Below, in pieces: positions 15,826 through 22,108 of a stretch of DNA of 32,712 nucleotides. This DNA is from a virus: IMG/VR virus record IMGVR_UViG_3300030109_003668, positions 1-32,712 of that record; one strand, written 5' to 3'. The first letter of the stretch is position 1. Each line of letters opens with the position of its first letter. A program made the translations under genes and the position numbers. Under the pieces are notes generated by a model. It was given only the letters and a program-made list of their open reading frames with translations, made no database searches and had not been told where the DNA came from.

Positions 15826-15887
15826 TATAATATCATATATATATAATATCATATAGTTATAATATCATATATATAGTATATATACTA
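15826..15887 (+). repeat. Three 16-bp iterons plus palindrome
   Basis: TATAATATCATATA occurs at 15826, 15842 and 15858, an exact 16-base period; copies one and three match over all 16 bases. A perfect 14-base palindrome, TAGTATATATACTA, follows at 15874-15887, three bases before the next ATG. The segment is almost pure A/T and separates the lysis genes from the early genes. Candidate roles are a replication origin, an operator, or an early promoter region. Confidence 0.85.
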
Positions 15888-15890
15888 GGG

Positions 15891-16136
15891 ATGGATTATA
15901 GTAACAACAAATATAGGATAGAATCTGACAAAGTAATGGGTTATAAGTCGTATAGTAAAAAACGAAAAATTGATCAATTACTATTTTTAAATGCTGATCA
16001 GTATTGTAATTTAGGATCAGATTCAACAAAAACTGATCGATTAATAGCAGAAGCAAATAGTAGATATATTTACAAATTGATAAAAAGTCTAGATTATAAT
16101 CTGGGATTTATGCTATTAAAATATCGTGAAGAATAA
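15891..16136 (+). CDS. Hypothetical early protein, 81 aa
   Basis: First gene after the iterons. The protein is basic at the N-terminus (MGYKSYSKKRKIDQLLF) and helical, with LNADQYCNLGSDSTKTDR and a C-terminal ANSRYIYKLIKSLDYNLG. I have a recollection of similar LNADQYxNLGSDST proteins in marine flavobacterial phages, without function. Being next to the repeat array it could act there, for instance as a binding protein, but no HTH is clear. Confidence 0.65.
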   Translation: MDYSNNKYRIESDKVMGYKSYSKKRKIDQLLFLNADQYCNLGSDSTKTDRLIAEANSRYIYKLIKSLDYNLGFMLLKYREE

Positions 16137-16527
16137 AAAAAGATCAAGAAAAAGTTTAGTAAAAAAATTAGACAAGGTCTTTAGCGAATACATTAGGCGC
16201 AGACATTCAGTCGCCGATCTTTCAGAATGTGTAACTTGTGGTAAAATTGAGAAATGGCAAAAACTTCAATGTGGCCATTTTATGTCTAGGAAAAATTATT
16301 CAACGAGGTGGGATGAAAAAAATTGCCAAGTCCAATGTGCAGGTTGCAATGTCTTCCGATATGGTGAGCAATATAAATTTGGTCTTTGGTTAGATGCTGA
16401 GTTTGGCGAGGGATCAGCTGAAGAATTATTAAGAAAATCAAAAGAAATAATACATTTAGATAATTTTGATCTTATGGTGTTAATTGAAAATTATGAGAAA
16501 AAAATTATAGATTTAGATAAAGAATAA
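16126..16527 (+). CDS. NinG/Rap-like recombination nuclease
   Basis: The 133-aa protein has the zinc pattern of the lambda NinG family: CVTCG (C35, C38), LQCGHFMSR (C49, H51), the N of DEKNCQVQC (66), and QCAGCN (C71, C74). NinG/Rap is a structure-specific nuclease acting on recombination junctions. The core is preceded by a basic N-terminus (KNKKRSRKSLVKKLD). The start is GTG at 16126, overlapping the upstream stop by 11 bases. It is followed by a strong terminator. Confidence 0.82.
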   Translation: MKNKKRSRKSLVKKLDKVFSEYIRRRHSVADLSECVTCGKIEKWQKLQCGHFMSRKNYSTRWDEKNCQVQCAGCNVFRYGEQYKFGLWLDAEFGEGSAEELLRKSKEIIHLDNFDLMVLIENYEKKIIDLDKE

Positions 16528-16566
16528 TTATATTTGAGTAGTCTATTGTCCTAGACTTGTTTTTAG

Positions 16567-16601
16567 AAAAGGCAGATCTCACTTTTTGGATCTGCTTTTT
16601 T
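16567..16601 (+). terminator. Rho-independent terminator after ninG-like gene
   Basis: GCAGATC (16572-16578) pairs with GATCTGC (16589-16595), extended outward by a G-T and A-T pairs, and is followed by a run of T. It lies just before early promoter P1. Confidence 0.85.
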
Positions 16602-16618
16602 ATTTCATTTATTTTTAT

Positions 16619-16628
16619 TATCTTTATG
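16619..16628 (+). promoter_or_regulatory. Early promoter P1, -7 element TATCTTTATG
   Basis: TATCTTTATG fits the Bacteroidetes -7 consensus TAnnTTTG and is identical to the element in P2 and P3. The expected -33 position has only TTTT (16596-16599). It follows the terminator at 16567 and precedes an AAAAGGACAA leader with Shine-Dalgarno spacing for the ATG at 16653. Confidence 0.6.
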
Positions 16629-16652
16629 ATCTAAACATTAAAAGGACAATAT

Positions 16653-16904
16653 ATGAGTATTCAAGAAGAAGTATTAAAGTACCACCAAGCAGCAGTCGAA
16701 CAACTTAGAAAAAAGGTTGATGAAATTAATGAACTGCTAGATGTCAAAGATAAGATTATTAAAAATTGGGAAGATATACATCAAACCCAAACCGAAACTA
16801 TTGAATTGTTACACGCAAGAATAGCAATTTTAGAGATGGATATTGATGATCAAAAATTAAAAGAACCATTAGAGATAATTAATAAAATAACTGATAAAAA
16901 ATAA
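16653..16904 (+). CDS. Small coiled-coil protein, 83 aa
   Basis: ATG with an AAAGGA Shine-Dalgarno-like box eight bases upstream, one of the few in this genome. The product is almost entirely helical with heptad pattern: EVLKYHQAAVEQLRKKVDEI, then LLDVKDKIIKNWEDIH and ETIELLHARIAILEMDID. No domain. It is the first gene behind early promoter P1, so it is expressed early; a scaffold or regulator role can only be guessed. Confidence 0.7.
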   Translation: MSIQEEVLKYHQAAVEQLRKKVDEINELLDVKDKIIKNWEDIHQTQTETIELLHARIAILEMDIDDQKLKEPLEIINKITDKK

Positions 16905-16907
16905 ATT

Positions 16908-17198
16908 ATGGCAAAAGATAAAGAGTTTCTAAATTTTATGTTTACTAAGCATTCAGACTTAGGATTCGTACACGCAAAGCAAAGTGCAAAAGTTGATGCA
17001 ATGATACAATGGTTGCAAAGTAAAAAACAATGGGCAGATGAAAATAATAATGGATTTATTGCTTGGGATGTTTTAACTACCAAAGCAGATGAAAAAAAAT
17101 TATATTCAGTATGGAATGACTATGTCAAACCAGATGCTCAAAAATCTAGCGAGGATCATATGCCAGACAGAGATTCTGGATCAGATCTGCCTTTCTAG
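16908..17198 (+). CDS. Early protein with SSB-like C-terminal tip, 96 aa
   Basis: Residues 5-70 are compact and helical (FVHAKQSAKVDAMIQWLQSK, NNNGFIAWDVLTTKADEKKL). Residues 74-96 are polar and acidic and end in SGSDLPF, similar to the C-terminal protein-interaction tip of single-stranded DNA-binding proteins. No OB fold is visible, so it is not an obvious SSB. It lies upstream of the helicase gene, whose protein ends in a comparable DDKNVPF. A DNA replication role is inferred. Confidence 0.65.
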   Translation: MAKDKEFLNFMFTKHSDLGFVHAKQSAKVDAMIQWLQSKKQWADENNNGFIAWDVLTTKADEKKLYSVWNDYVKPDAQKSSEDHMPDRDSGSDLPF

Positions 17199-17285
17199 TT
17201 GGTTATGTAGGGGGTAAGTCTTGACGAAGCAACAGGATTATTAAATGGGTAGAATGCTTGTAGCACATCCAATACCCAGCCAATT
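17197..17285 (+). ncRNA. Candidate structured RNA
   Basis: The gap between 17198 and 17356 has no open frame of interest but shows nested pairings. AGTTGG (17197-17202) can pair with CCAATT (17280-17285); TGGGTA (17246-17251) with TACCCA (17273-17278); and inside it TGCT (17255-17258) with AGCA (17262-17265) around TGT. The segment ends two bases before a strong terminator, so a discrete transcript end is defined. It could be a small RNA or the regulated 3' end of the upstream mRNA. Not a tRNA by inspection. Confidence 0.45.
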
Positions 17286-17286
17286 A

Positions 17287-17319
17287 AAGGGGGAAAATTT
17301 TATTTCTCCCTTTTTTTTT
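17287..17319 (+). terminator. Rho-independent terminator
   Basis: AAGGGGGAAA (17287-17296) pairs with TTTCTCCCTT (10 bp, one G-T) around a six-base loop and runs into nine or more T. It separates the P1 unit from the helicase gene. Confidence 0.9.
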
Positions 17320-17355
17320 ATACCTTTTATAAATATTAATTAAATTTAGGACAAT

Positions 17356-18270
17356 ATGATAATAAAGTTTGAGGAAGTAGTGCAGTATCTAAAAGATATA
17401 CGCACAGGAAAAATTAAAGAGGGAGAGAAATTAGGAGTACCATTAATTGATCAGTATATAAGATTTAAGAAATCAAACTTTAATGTCATTCTAGGACACG
17501 CAAATGTAGGTAAGACAACTGTAATCCTGTATTTGATGTTAGCATATAGCAGAAGAAATAAAACAAGGTGGTTAATTTATTCGAGTGAAAATGAATCTCA
17601 TTCGATCCTTAGAAAACTTGTAGAGTTTATGGATCTTAATCCGATTAACAGAATTTCTGAGGTAAATTTTGATGAACATTTAGTTTTCATAAATGATCAT
17701 TTTAAGATAATTGATTCTAGTAAATTATATAATTATAGAAGTTTGTTGAGTTTAGCAAAAACAATAAAGGAAGCGTGGAATTATAATGGTATGTTAATTG
17801 ATCCATATAATTCACTAATTAAAGATCCGAAAATTATGTCAGAACTTGGTGGACACGAATATGATTATCAAGCCACGACAGAATTCAGATTGTTTTGTAA
17901 AGAACACGAAGTAAGTTTATGGCTTAACACTCACGCAAACACACAGGCACTAAGAATTAAACATCCATTAGGACACGAATATGTAGGGCATCCGATTCCA
18001 CCATTGGCATCAGATGTAGAGGGTGGTGGTAAGTTTGTAAATAGAGCAGATGATTTTCTGGTTATACATAGATATATTCAGCATCCAACCGATTGGACAC
18101 AAAGCCATATACACATTAGAAAAGTCAAAGAAGTTGAAACAGGTGGTCGACCAACACCTATTGATAATCCAATAAAAATGAAATCAATTCCTAACAATGT
18201 AGGATTTGAAGTTGAGGGTAAAAAAATTATAGATGAACCTTTGAAAGATGATAAAAACGTACCATTTTGA
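17356..18270 (+). CDS. Replicative helicase, DnaB/RecA-like core
   Basis: The 304-aa protein is a RecA-fold ATPase domain like the C-terminal half of DnaB or T7 gp4. Walker A is GHANVGKTT (47-55); a following conserved YSSENES segment (75-81) matches helicase motif H1a; Walker B is GMLIDPYNSL (145-154); LNTHANT (190-196) is motif H3. No primase or DnaB N-terminal domain is present. The C-terminus ends DDKNVPF, reminiscent of an SSB-type tip. ATG has an AGGACAAT box upstream, as at 16653. It would unwind the fork during phage replication. Confidence 0.85.
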   Translation: MIIKFEEVVQYLKDIRTGKIKEGEKLGVPLIDQYIRFKKSNFNVILGHANVGKTTVILYLMLAYSRRNKTRWLIYSSENESHSILRKLVEFMDLNPINRISEVNFDEHLVFINDHFKIIDSSKLYNYRSLLSLAKTIKEAWNYNGMLIDPYNSLIKDPKIMSELGGHEYDYQATTEFRLFCKEHEVSLWLNTHANTQALRIKHPLGHEYVGHPIPPLASDVEGGGKFVNRADDFLVIHRYIQHPTDWTQSHIHIRKVKEVETGGRPTPIDNPIKMKSIPNNVGFEVEGKKIIDEPLKDDKNVPF

Positions 18271-18422
18271 GATTTAATATTGTACCATTAGCAGGGTTAA
18301 TTTTTGGTGTATTATATTTTGATCACACGATGCAGAGCCAATATTCTCACGAAGATGAGTGGCAAGAGTTTGTTATTTGTCTTGGAATAATTGGATTAAG
18401 AATATCGTGGGAATTAGATTGA
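18267..18422 (+). CDS. Small two-TM protein, 51 aa (TTG start)
   Basis: The TTG overlaps the helicase stop (TTGA) and the stop overlaps the TTG of the sigma-like gene (TTGA), a chained layout. The product has a first hydrophobic segment (NIVPLAGLIFGVLYF), a charged centre (HEDEWQEF) and a second (VICLGIIGLRISWELD). The pattern PLAGLIFG-LYF plus LGLRISWE is one I recall from small proteins of Bacteroidetes phages. Inner membrane location expected; function unknown. Confidence 0.6.
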   Translation: MRFNIVPLAGLIFGVLYFDHTMQSQYSHEDEWQEFVICLGIIGLRISWELD

Positions 18423-18886
18423 TTGACTTATTAGCGAAAAAACATAATGATTGGATAAGGGTTGCGAGATCCTTAGGAGCAAACGACCACATTGCTAAAG
18501 ATATTGTACAGAATATGTATTTAAAAATTCACGATTGGGCAGAAAGAAATCAGAAATCTATTCTTTACACAGACAAAGAAGTTAATTACTATTTTGTGTT
18601 TAAAGTGCTAAACACTTTGTATATGGATTATTTGAGGAAGAATAAAAAGTATATTCCTACCATAAACACTAGAACTTTTGAAAAATCTAATGAAGATGCA
18701 CTTCAGCAGATTGAATTTACTGAGGATCTTAAAAGTAAATTGACTAACTTGCATTGGTACGATCAAAGAATTTTTAACATAGTAGTTATACAAGGTATGA
18801 GTATGTTACAACTTTCTGAATTAACAGGAATTAGTTATTACTCAATAAAAAGAACAATTAAAAAAGTAAAAAAACATTTAAAATGA
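18419..18886 (+). CDS. Sigma-70/ECF-like RNA polymerase sigma factor
   Basis: I take TTG at 18419 as start, because the upstream gene overlaps there (TTGA) and the conserved part begins with LIDLLAKKHNDWIRVARSLG; a GTG at 18359 would add 20 residues. Sigma region 2 is seen in AKDIVQNMYLKIHDWAE and the following LNTLYMDYLRKNKK. Region 4 is a helix-turn-helix at the C-terminus: GMSMLQLSELTGISYYSIKR, then TIKKVKKHLK. Length (155 aa) fits a minimal sigma. It probably directs late transcription, perhaps from the CGTTATAT elements; that link is inferred. Confidence 0.72.
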   Translation: MIDLLAKKHNDWIRVARSLGANDHIAKDIVQNMYLKIHDWAERNQKSILYTDKEVNYYFVFKVLNTLYMDYLRKNKKYIPTINTRTFEKSNEDALQQIEFTEDLKSKLTNLHWYDQRIFNIVVIQGMSMLQLSELTGISYYSIKRTIKKVKKHLK

Positions 18887-19020
18887 ATGATAAAAACCAT
18901 AACCACCCTTTTGAAAATCAAATATTTCACGCATATAGAAAGAAGCAAAAGAAGATAAAAAAAGCCATTAAGTTTTTACATAAAAATGGTTACAAAGTTT
19001 ATGAAGAAATACAAAAATGA
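18883..19020 (+). CDS. Small basic protein, 45 aa
   Basis: Overlaps the upstream stop (ATGA) and the next start (ATGA). The N-terminus is His/Asn-rich (MNDKNHNHPFENQIFHAYRK), followed by a Lys-rich helix (KQKKIKKAIKFLHKNGYKVY). The final helix plus GYKVYEE is a common ending of small phage proteins of unknown role, possibly a degenerate DNA-binding helix pair. Not otherwise recognised. Confidence 0.55.
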   Translation: MNDKNHNHPFENQIFHAYRKKQKKIKKAIKFLHKNGYKVYEEIQK

Positions 19021-19151
19021 GACTAGGAGATTTAGTTTATTATTTCACTAAGTACACAGGCATTAGATGGATCTGGAAAAAATTATATCCAGACTGCAAA
19101 TGTGATGAACGCAGAGAAAAATGGAACAATATTAATATTAGGCGTAAATGA
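19017..19151 (+). CDS. Small CxCDERR-motif protein, 44 aa
   Basis: MRLGDLVYYFTKYTGIRWIW followed by KKLYPDCKCDERREKWNNIN. The CxCDxRRxxxN ending recurs in small Bacteroidetes phage proteins as I recall them. The aromatic N-terminal helix may touch a membrane and the two Cys may bind metal. ATGA overlaps bind it to both neighbours. Function unknown. Confidence 0.6.
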   Translation: MRLGDLVYYFTKYTGIRWIWKKLYPDCKCDERREKWNNINIRRK

Positions 19152-19432
19152 ATAAATATTTGCATTACCTTAATAAAGAGTATTTTAAAGAAATAGGTTA
19201 TGTGAAAATTGAAAGCAAAGTAAATAATTATGCAATGGATGAATTAGATAAAAAAGATTGGGAAATTTTTAGAGCAGGTGTTGAGAATAAAATCAGCAGA
19301 GAAGAAGTTAAAATGATTTCTAAACTTCACGCAAAGTATTTTAATCATAAATATAAAGTGCCTTGTTCTTGTTCACCCAAATTAATACAAGGTTGGATTG
19401 AACAATTAAACGACTTGTATGTCAAAAATTAG
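19148..19432 (+). CDS. Hypothetical early protein, 94 aa
   Basis: Mainly helical, with an acidic-basic middle (DELDKKDWEIFRAGVENKIS) and a C-terminal half that contains YKVPCSCSPKLIQGWIEQLN. The VPCxCSP-xxxxWIxxLN pattern is conserved in small proteins of related phages, in my memory, and may bind metal. Overlaps the start by four bases and the next gene by 14. No function assigned. Confidence 0.65.
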   Translation: MNKYLHYLNKEYFKEIGYVKIESKVNNYAMDELDKKDWEIFRAGVENKISREEVKMISKLHAKYFNHKYKVPCSCSPKLIQGWIEQLNDLYVKN

Positions 19433-19841
19433 TGTTACAAAAAAATTAGAAAGAGCAGTAATTTTAATTCTAAATGGATTTGATGAGTGGGATCTTAAAC
19501 CTACCGAAGATGAATTTTCTTGTTATGATGCAATAGGCATTACTCCCAAAGGCAGAAAATGTGTAGTCGAATTTAAATTTCGGAAAAAGTATTATGAAAC
19601 TAAAATGTTAGAAGTCAAGAAATATAATTGCATAATGAAGATGCCAGATGATTATGTTAAATTGTATTTTGTTGCAGATCCAGAGGGAACTTATATATTT
19701 TGGTTAGATGGAATTAAAGAGTTTAAAAGCATAAAAAAGTATTGTCCTAAAACTACCTATTGGAATGATAAGAAACAAGAAAAAGATGTCTATCTATTGC
19801 CAGAAGAACTTGCTAGTTATAAATTTAAAATAGATAATTAA
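19419..19841 (+). CDS. PD-(D/E)XK nuclease-like protein, 140 aa
   Basis: The core reads YDAIGITPKGRKCVVEFKFR, with D37, E51 and K53 in the spacing of the PD-(D/E)XK nuclease motif (D-x13-E-x-K), followed by a helix and strand (YVKLYFVADPEGTYIFWL). Such proteins cleave DNA or resolve branched structures; Holliday junction resolvase-like and restriction-like members are known. It closes the helicase/sigma unit and is followed by promoter P2. Substrate unknown. Confidence 0.6.
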   Translation: MSKISVTKKLERAVILILNGFDEWDLKPTEDEFSCYDAIGITPKGRKCVVEFKFRKKYYETKMLEVKKYNCIMKMPDDYVKLYFVADPEGTYIFWLDGIKEFKSIKKYCPKTTYWNDKKQEKDVYLLPEELASYKFKIDN

Positions 19842-19845
19842 CAAT

Positions 19846-19878
19846 TTTGTGGATTAATAAAAATTCATTATCTTTATG
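19846..19878 (+). promoter_or_regulatory. Early promoter P2 (TTTG-N19-TATCTTTATG)
   Basis: TTTG (19846-19849) and TATCTTTATG (19869-19878) are separated by exactly 19 bases, as in the Bacteroidetes sigma consensus. The stretch AACAATTTTGTGGATT around the -33 element is identical to P3. It begins right after the stop of the nuclease-like gene and drives the structured leader at 19912. Confidence 0.75.
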
Positions 19879-19911
19879 GTATTGATAATAATAGGTAAAG
19901 GACAAAGTGTA

Positions 19912-19960
19912 GACAAAGGGTGAAATCCTTAGTCAATTGGGGTGCAAGTCCCCACCTTTG
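19912..19960 (+). ncRNA. Candidate structured 5' leader with alternative pairings
   Basis: This lies in the roughly 100-base untranslated leader of the P2 operon. Hairpin A: GAC-A-AAGG (19912-19919) with CCTT-A-GTC (19927-19934), loop GTGAAAT. Hairpin B: GGGG (19939-19942) with CCCC (19950-19953), loop TGCAAGT. A competing helix is possible: CAAAGGGTG (19914-19922) with CACCTTTG (19953-19960), one G bulged. Two mutually exclusive folds are typical of riboswitch or protein-responsive leaders. No known riboswitch consensus recognised. Confidence 0.5.
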
Positions 19961-19983
19961 CTGATTAATTAAAAACAAAAATT

Positions 19984-20115
19984 ATGACAATAGAAAAAAT
20001 ATATTATTGGAACAAAACTCTTAACACTTATATGCCTTGCGAATGGAATGAAACATTCAAATGTTACACCCCAAGTTTTACGAAGAAATTAGAGTTACCA
20101 AATGAAAAGAACTAA
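19984..20115 (+). CDS. Small hypothetical protein, 43 aa
   Basis: First gene after the structured leader. MTIEKIYYWNKTLNTYMPCE followed by WNETFKCYTPSFTKKLELPN. Two Cys, aromatic-rich, no domain. ATG has an A-rich but no Shine-Dalgarno context. It overlaps the next gene by 14 bases. Its place means that the leader most directly controls this gene. Confidence 0.55.
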   Translation: MTIEKIYYWNKTLNTYMPCEWNETFKCYTPSFTKKLELPNEKN

Positions 20116-20413
20116 GATCCAAAATCTTAAAGACCTGCAGTTTTATAGTGATATAGAATTAGCAGGTTCTTTATTAATTAAGTGGTTAAAATTAAAACCG
20201 AAAAATGATGAGTTGAACTCATTTAGCAATGCCATATCTGGCATTTTTTTGTGGGCAAACACAATGGAACAAGAAAGATCACTAAAAGATGAAATAATTT
20301 CTGAATATAGACTAGATAAAAACAGAGCATTGGAACGAGCCAGAAGATGTGAAAAAAAAGTAGAGGAATTAGAATTAGAAATAGAAAGATTAAAAAAAAT
20401 TAGTAACTTATGA
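20102..20413 (+). CDS. Hypothetical protein with C-terminal coiled coil, 103 aa
   Basis: Residues 10-60 are helical (IELAGSLLIKWLKLKPKNDE, FSNAISGIFLWANTMEQE). Residues 62-100 are a charged coiled coil (RALERARRCEKKVEELELEI). No known family. The last four bases overlap the next start (ATGA), showing translational coupling with the nuclease-like gene behind it. Function not assignable. Confidence 0.65.
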   Translation: MKRTKIQNLKDLQFYSDIELAGSLLIKWLKLKPKNDELNSFSNAISGIFLWANTMEQERSLKDEIISEYRLDKNRALERARRCEKKVEELELEIERLKKISNL

Positions 20414-20898
20414 AAACGACAGGAGTATTTTATTATCCACCCTTAATAAACGAACAAGCACTTTATGTAGGTGGAATGCGTGATATTACAAATGCGTATA
20501 TTTGTGCAGTAAATCCAGAATTTGCTCGACCAAATTTACAAGTAGATCAATTGGGTTGTAAATGTGAATTAATTGCACAATATTTTTTCTGGAGTCATAA
20601 GTATAAATATAATGCAGGACAAATGTTAGGGGGTAGGCCTATGCAAGATTATGATATACAGGTAAATGCAATGAAGATTGATGTCAAAGGAATATGGAGT
20701 TATGGTTTCAATGCTAGAGTAAATTATAAGGCACACAATAAAGATAAAAATGTTACTCATTATATGTTTATTAGGCCAGATAGTGAGGATCTTATGTGTG
20801 ATGTAGCACAATGGTGGTTGTATTCACACGAAGAAGTAGATCAATGGGAAGTAAAAGAATTAAAATACACTAAAGCATATCAAAAAGAATTATTATGA
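20410..20898 (+). CDS. PD-(D/E)XK nuclease-like protein, 162 aa
   Basis: After an N-terminal part (YYPPLINEQALYVGGMRDIT) there is a helix with GCKCELIAQYFF (E53), then QDYDIQVNAMKIDVKGIW, where D91 and K93 form the D-x-K of the PD-(D/E)XK motif and D80 or D82 may be the first Asp. The following RVNYKAHNKDKNVTHYMFIR resembles the substrate strand of restriction-like folds. Likely an endonuclease in phage replication or recombination. It is directly upstream of the RecE-like gene (ATGA overlap). Confidence 0.6.
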   Translation: MKTTGVFYYPPLINEQALYVGGMRDITNAYICAVNPEFARPNLQVDQLGCKCELIAQYFFWSHKYKYNAGQMLGGRPMQDYDIQVNAMKIDVKGIWSYGFNARVNYKAHNKDKNVTHYMFIRPDSEDLMCDVAQWWLYSHEEVDQWEVKELKYTKAYQKELL

Positions 20899-21707
20899 AG
20901 ATTAAATTATTTGACAATAGAGAACACTTGGTTGATCCACTTGTAAAGAGAATGTACAATGACACCTTTTATTATGGGGAATTGAGTAAATTAGCATTAT
21001 CCTCTAGCAGTATTAAATTGCTATTAGAATCGCCAAAAAAATTTTATTATGTGCAAAGATATGGACAGACAACAGAAACACAGGCAATGCGTGATGGCAG
21101 ATTATTGCATACATTAATTTTAGAGCCAGACAAATTTGATAACTTACATTTTGTTGATGTGGCTAGTAAAAATTCAAAAGCATATAAAGAAGCCAAAAAA
21201 AATTATGGCGAAGTTTATACTAGAGTAGAGAAATTTACTGCTGAAAGATTAGCCGATGCGTTTCTAAGAAACGAAAAAGCAATAAGTTATTTAAAAGGTT
21301 GTGAATTTGAAGTGCCTATTATTGACAATGTTCTTGGCTATCCATTTAGAGGGAAAGCAGATGTTATTGGACAGAATAAAATTGCTGACATAAAAACAAC
21401 AACAGACATTAAAGGATTTAAATATAGTGCATTGAAATATGGATATGATGTACAAGCATATTTATATTGTCAATTATTTGGAATGCACTTTTTAGACTTC
21501 ACTTTTATTGTCTTAGATAAAGGATCACTAGATATTGGGATCTTTGAAATTACTGAGGAATTTTATGACTTAGGAAAAGAAAAAGTGGTAAAAGCATTAG
21601 AGGTTTATGAGGAATATTTTGCAGGTAAAGATATTATGAATGATGATTTTTCTGATAAACTTGATAATTATTATATTGAACAAAAATTAGATTATGAGAA
21701 AAATTGA
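20895..21707 (+). CDS. RecE/exonuclease VIII-like 5'-3' exonuclease
   Basis: The 270-aa protein has LALSSSSIKLLLESPKKFYY (34-53) and GRLLHTLILEPDKF (68-81) with H72, as in RecE/YqaJ-type nucleases, then PFRGKADVIG (D156), KIADIKTTTD (D165, K167) and YGYDVQAYLYCQLFG (Q187), the full PD-(D/E)XK active site plus the QxxxY motif. It would resect double-stranded DNA to give 3' overhangs for the ERF annealing protein encoded at 27595. The two genes are separated by about 6 kb, unlike the adjacent pairs usual in phages. Confidence 0.82.
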   Translation: MKIKLFDNREHLVDPLVKRMYNDTFYYGELSKLALSSSSIKLLLESPKKFYYVQRYGQTTETQAMRDGRLLHTLILEPDKFDNLHFVDVASKNSKAYKEAKKNYGEVYTRVEKFTAERLADAFLRNEKAISYLKGCEFEVPIIDNVLGYPFRGKADVIGQNKIADIKTTTDIKGFKYSALKYGYDVQAYLYCQLFGMHFLDFTFIVLDKGSLDIGIFEITEEFYDLGKEKVVKALEVYEEYFAGKDIMNDDFSDKLDNYYIEQKLDYEKN

Positions 21708-22098
21708 GAGGAAATTAGCAGAACAAGTTATGAGATTGTCTGGAGTAAATTTATTTTTAAAGAACAGATCTCGTGAATATGTCGAAGCGAGAGCGTTATA
21801 TTGTTATATACTAAGACATTATCTTAAATTAAGTTTAAGACAAATTCAGAGTATATTTAAATTTTATGGGAAAAGTATTCATCATTCAACAATTTTGCAC
21901 CTGTTAAATAATTGGGGTGTGTACACTATGTATAATAAAGACTTGCAAAGATTTGCAGAGCAAATTATGGATAATGGAGATTGGGAAAACCAAGATGTAA
22001 AAAAAGCGTATATTATAGACAGAATTAAAATTCTACCAGAAGACACAATAAGTGAAATATATAATTTGGTAAAAGAAGATTTTGAATTAGTAACTTAA
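21694..22098 (+). CDS. DnaA domain IV-like DNA-binding protein
   Basis: The 134-aa protein contains the DnaA C-terminal helix-turn-helix: REYVEARALYCYILRHYLKL (27-46), SLRQIQSIFKFYGKSIHHST (47-66), ILHLLNN. The signature helix of DnaA (R-HSTV) corresponds to SIHHSTI. The AAA+ ATPase domain is absent. It could bind DnaA boxes at a phage or host origin and steer replication, or act as a regulator. The start overlaps recE by 14 bases. A CGTTATAT octamer inside it is probably chance. Confidence 0.78.
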   Translation: MRKIERKLAEQVMRLSGVNLFLKNRSREYVEARALYCYILRHYLKLSLRQIQSIFKFYGKSIHHSTILHLLNNWGVYTMYNKDLQRFAEQIMDNGDWENQDVKKAYIIDRIKILPEDTISEIYNLVKEDFELVT

Positions 22099-22108
22099 AT
22101 AAATAAAA

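Noticed and set aside
15826-15873. CRISPR array
   Set aside because: The 16-base units are directly adjacent, with no unique spacers, so this is an iteron-type tandem repeat.
17246-17278. tRNA or tmRNA fragment
   Set aside because: The stem lengths and the loop do not fit, and there is no T-loop consensus or CCA-type end.
18359-18418. GTG start for the sigma-like protein
   Set aside because: It falls inside the small membrane protein gene; the TTG at 18419 overlaps that stop as TTGA and begins the conserved region. The GTG start cannot be excluded fully.
19939-19953. tRNA gene (T-arm-like GGGGTGCAAGTCCCC)
   Set aside because: No anticodon arm, D-arm or acceptor stem of correct size can be drawn around it.
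21794-21801. CGTTATAT as a fifth late promoter (also 23870-23877)
   Set aside because: Both lie within coding sequence of early genes with no suitable downstream start; likely chance.
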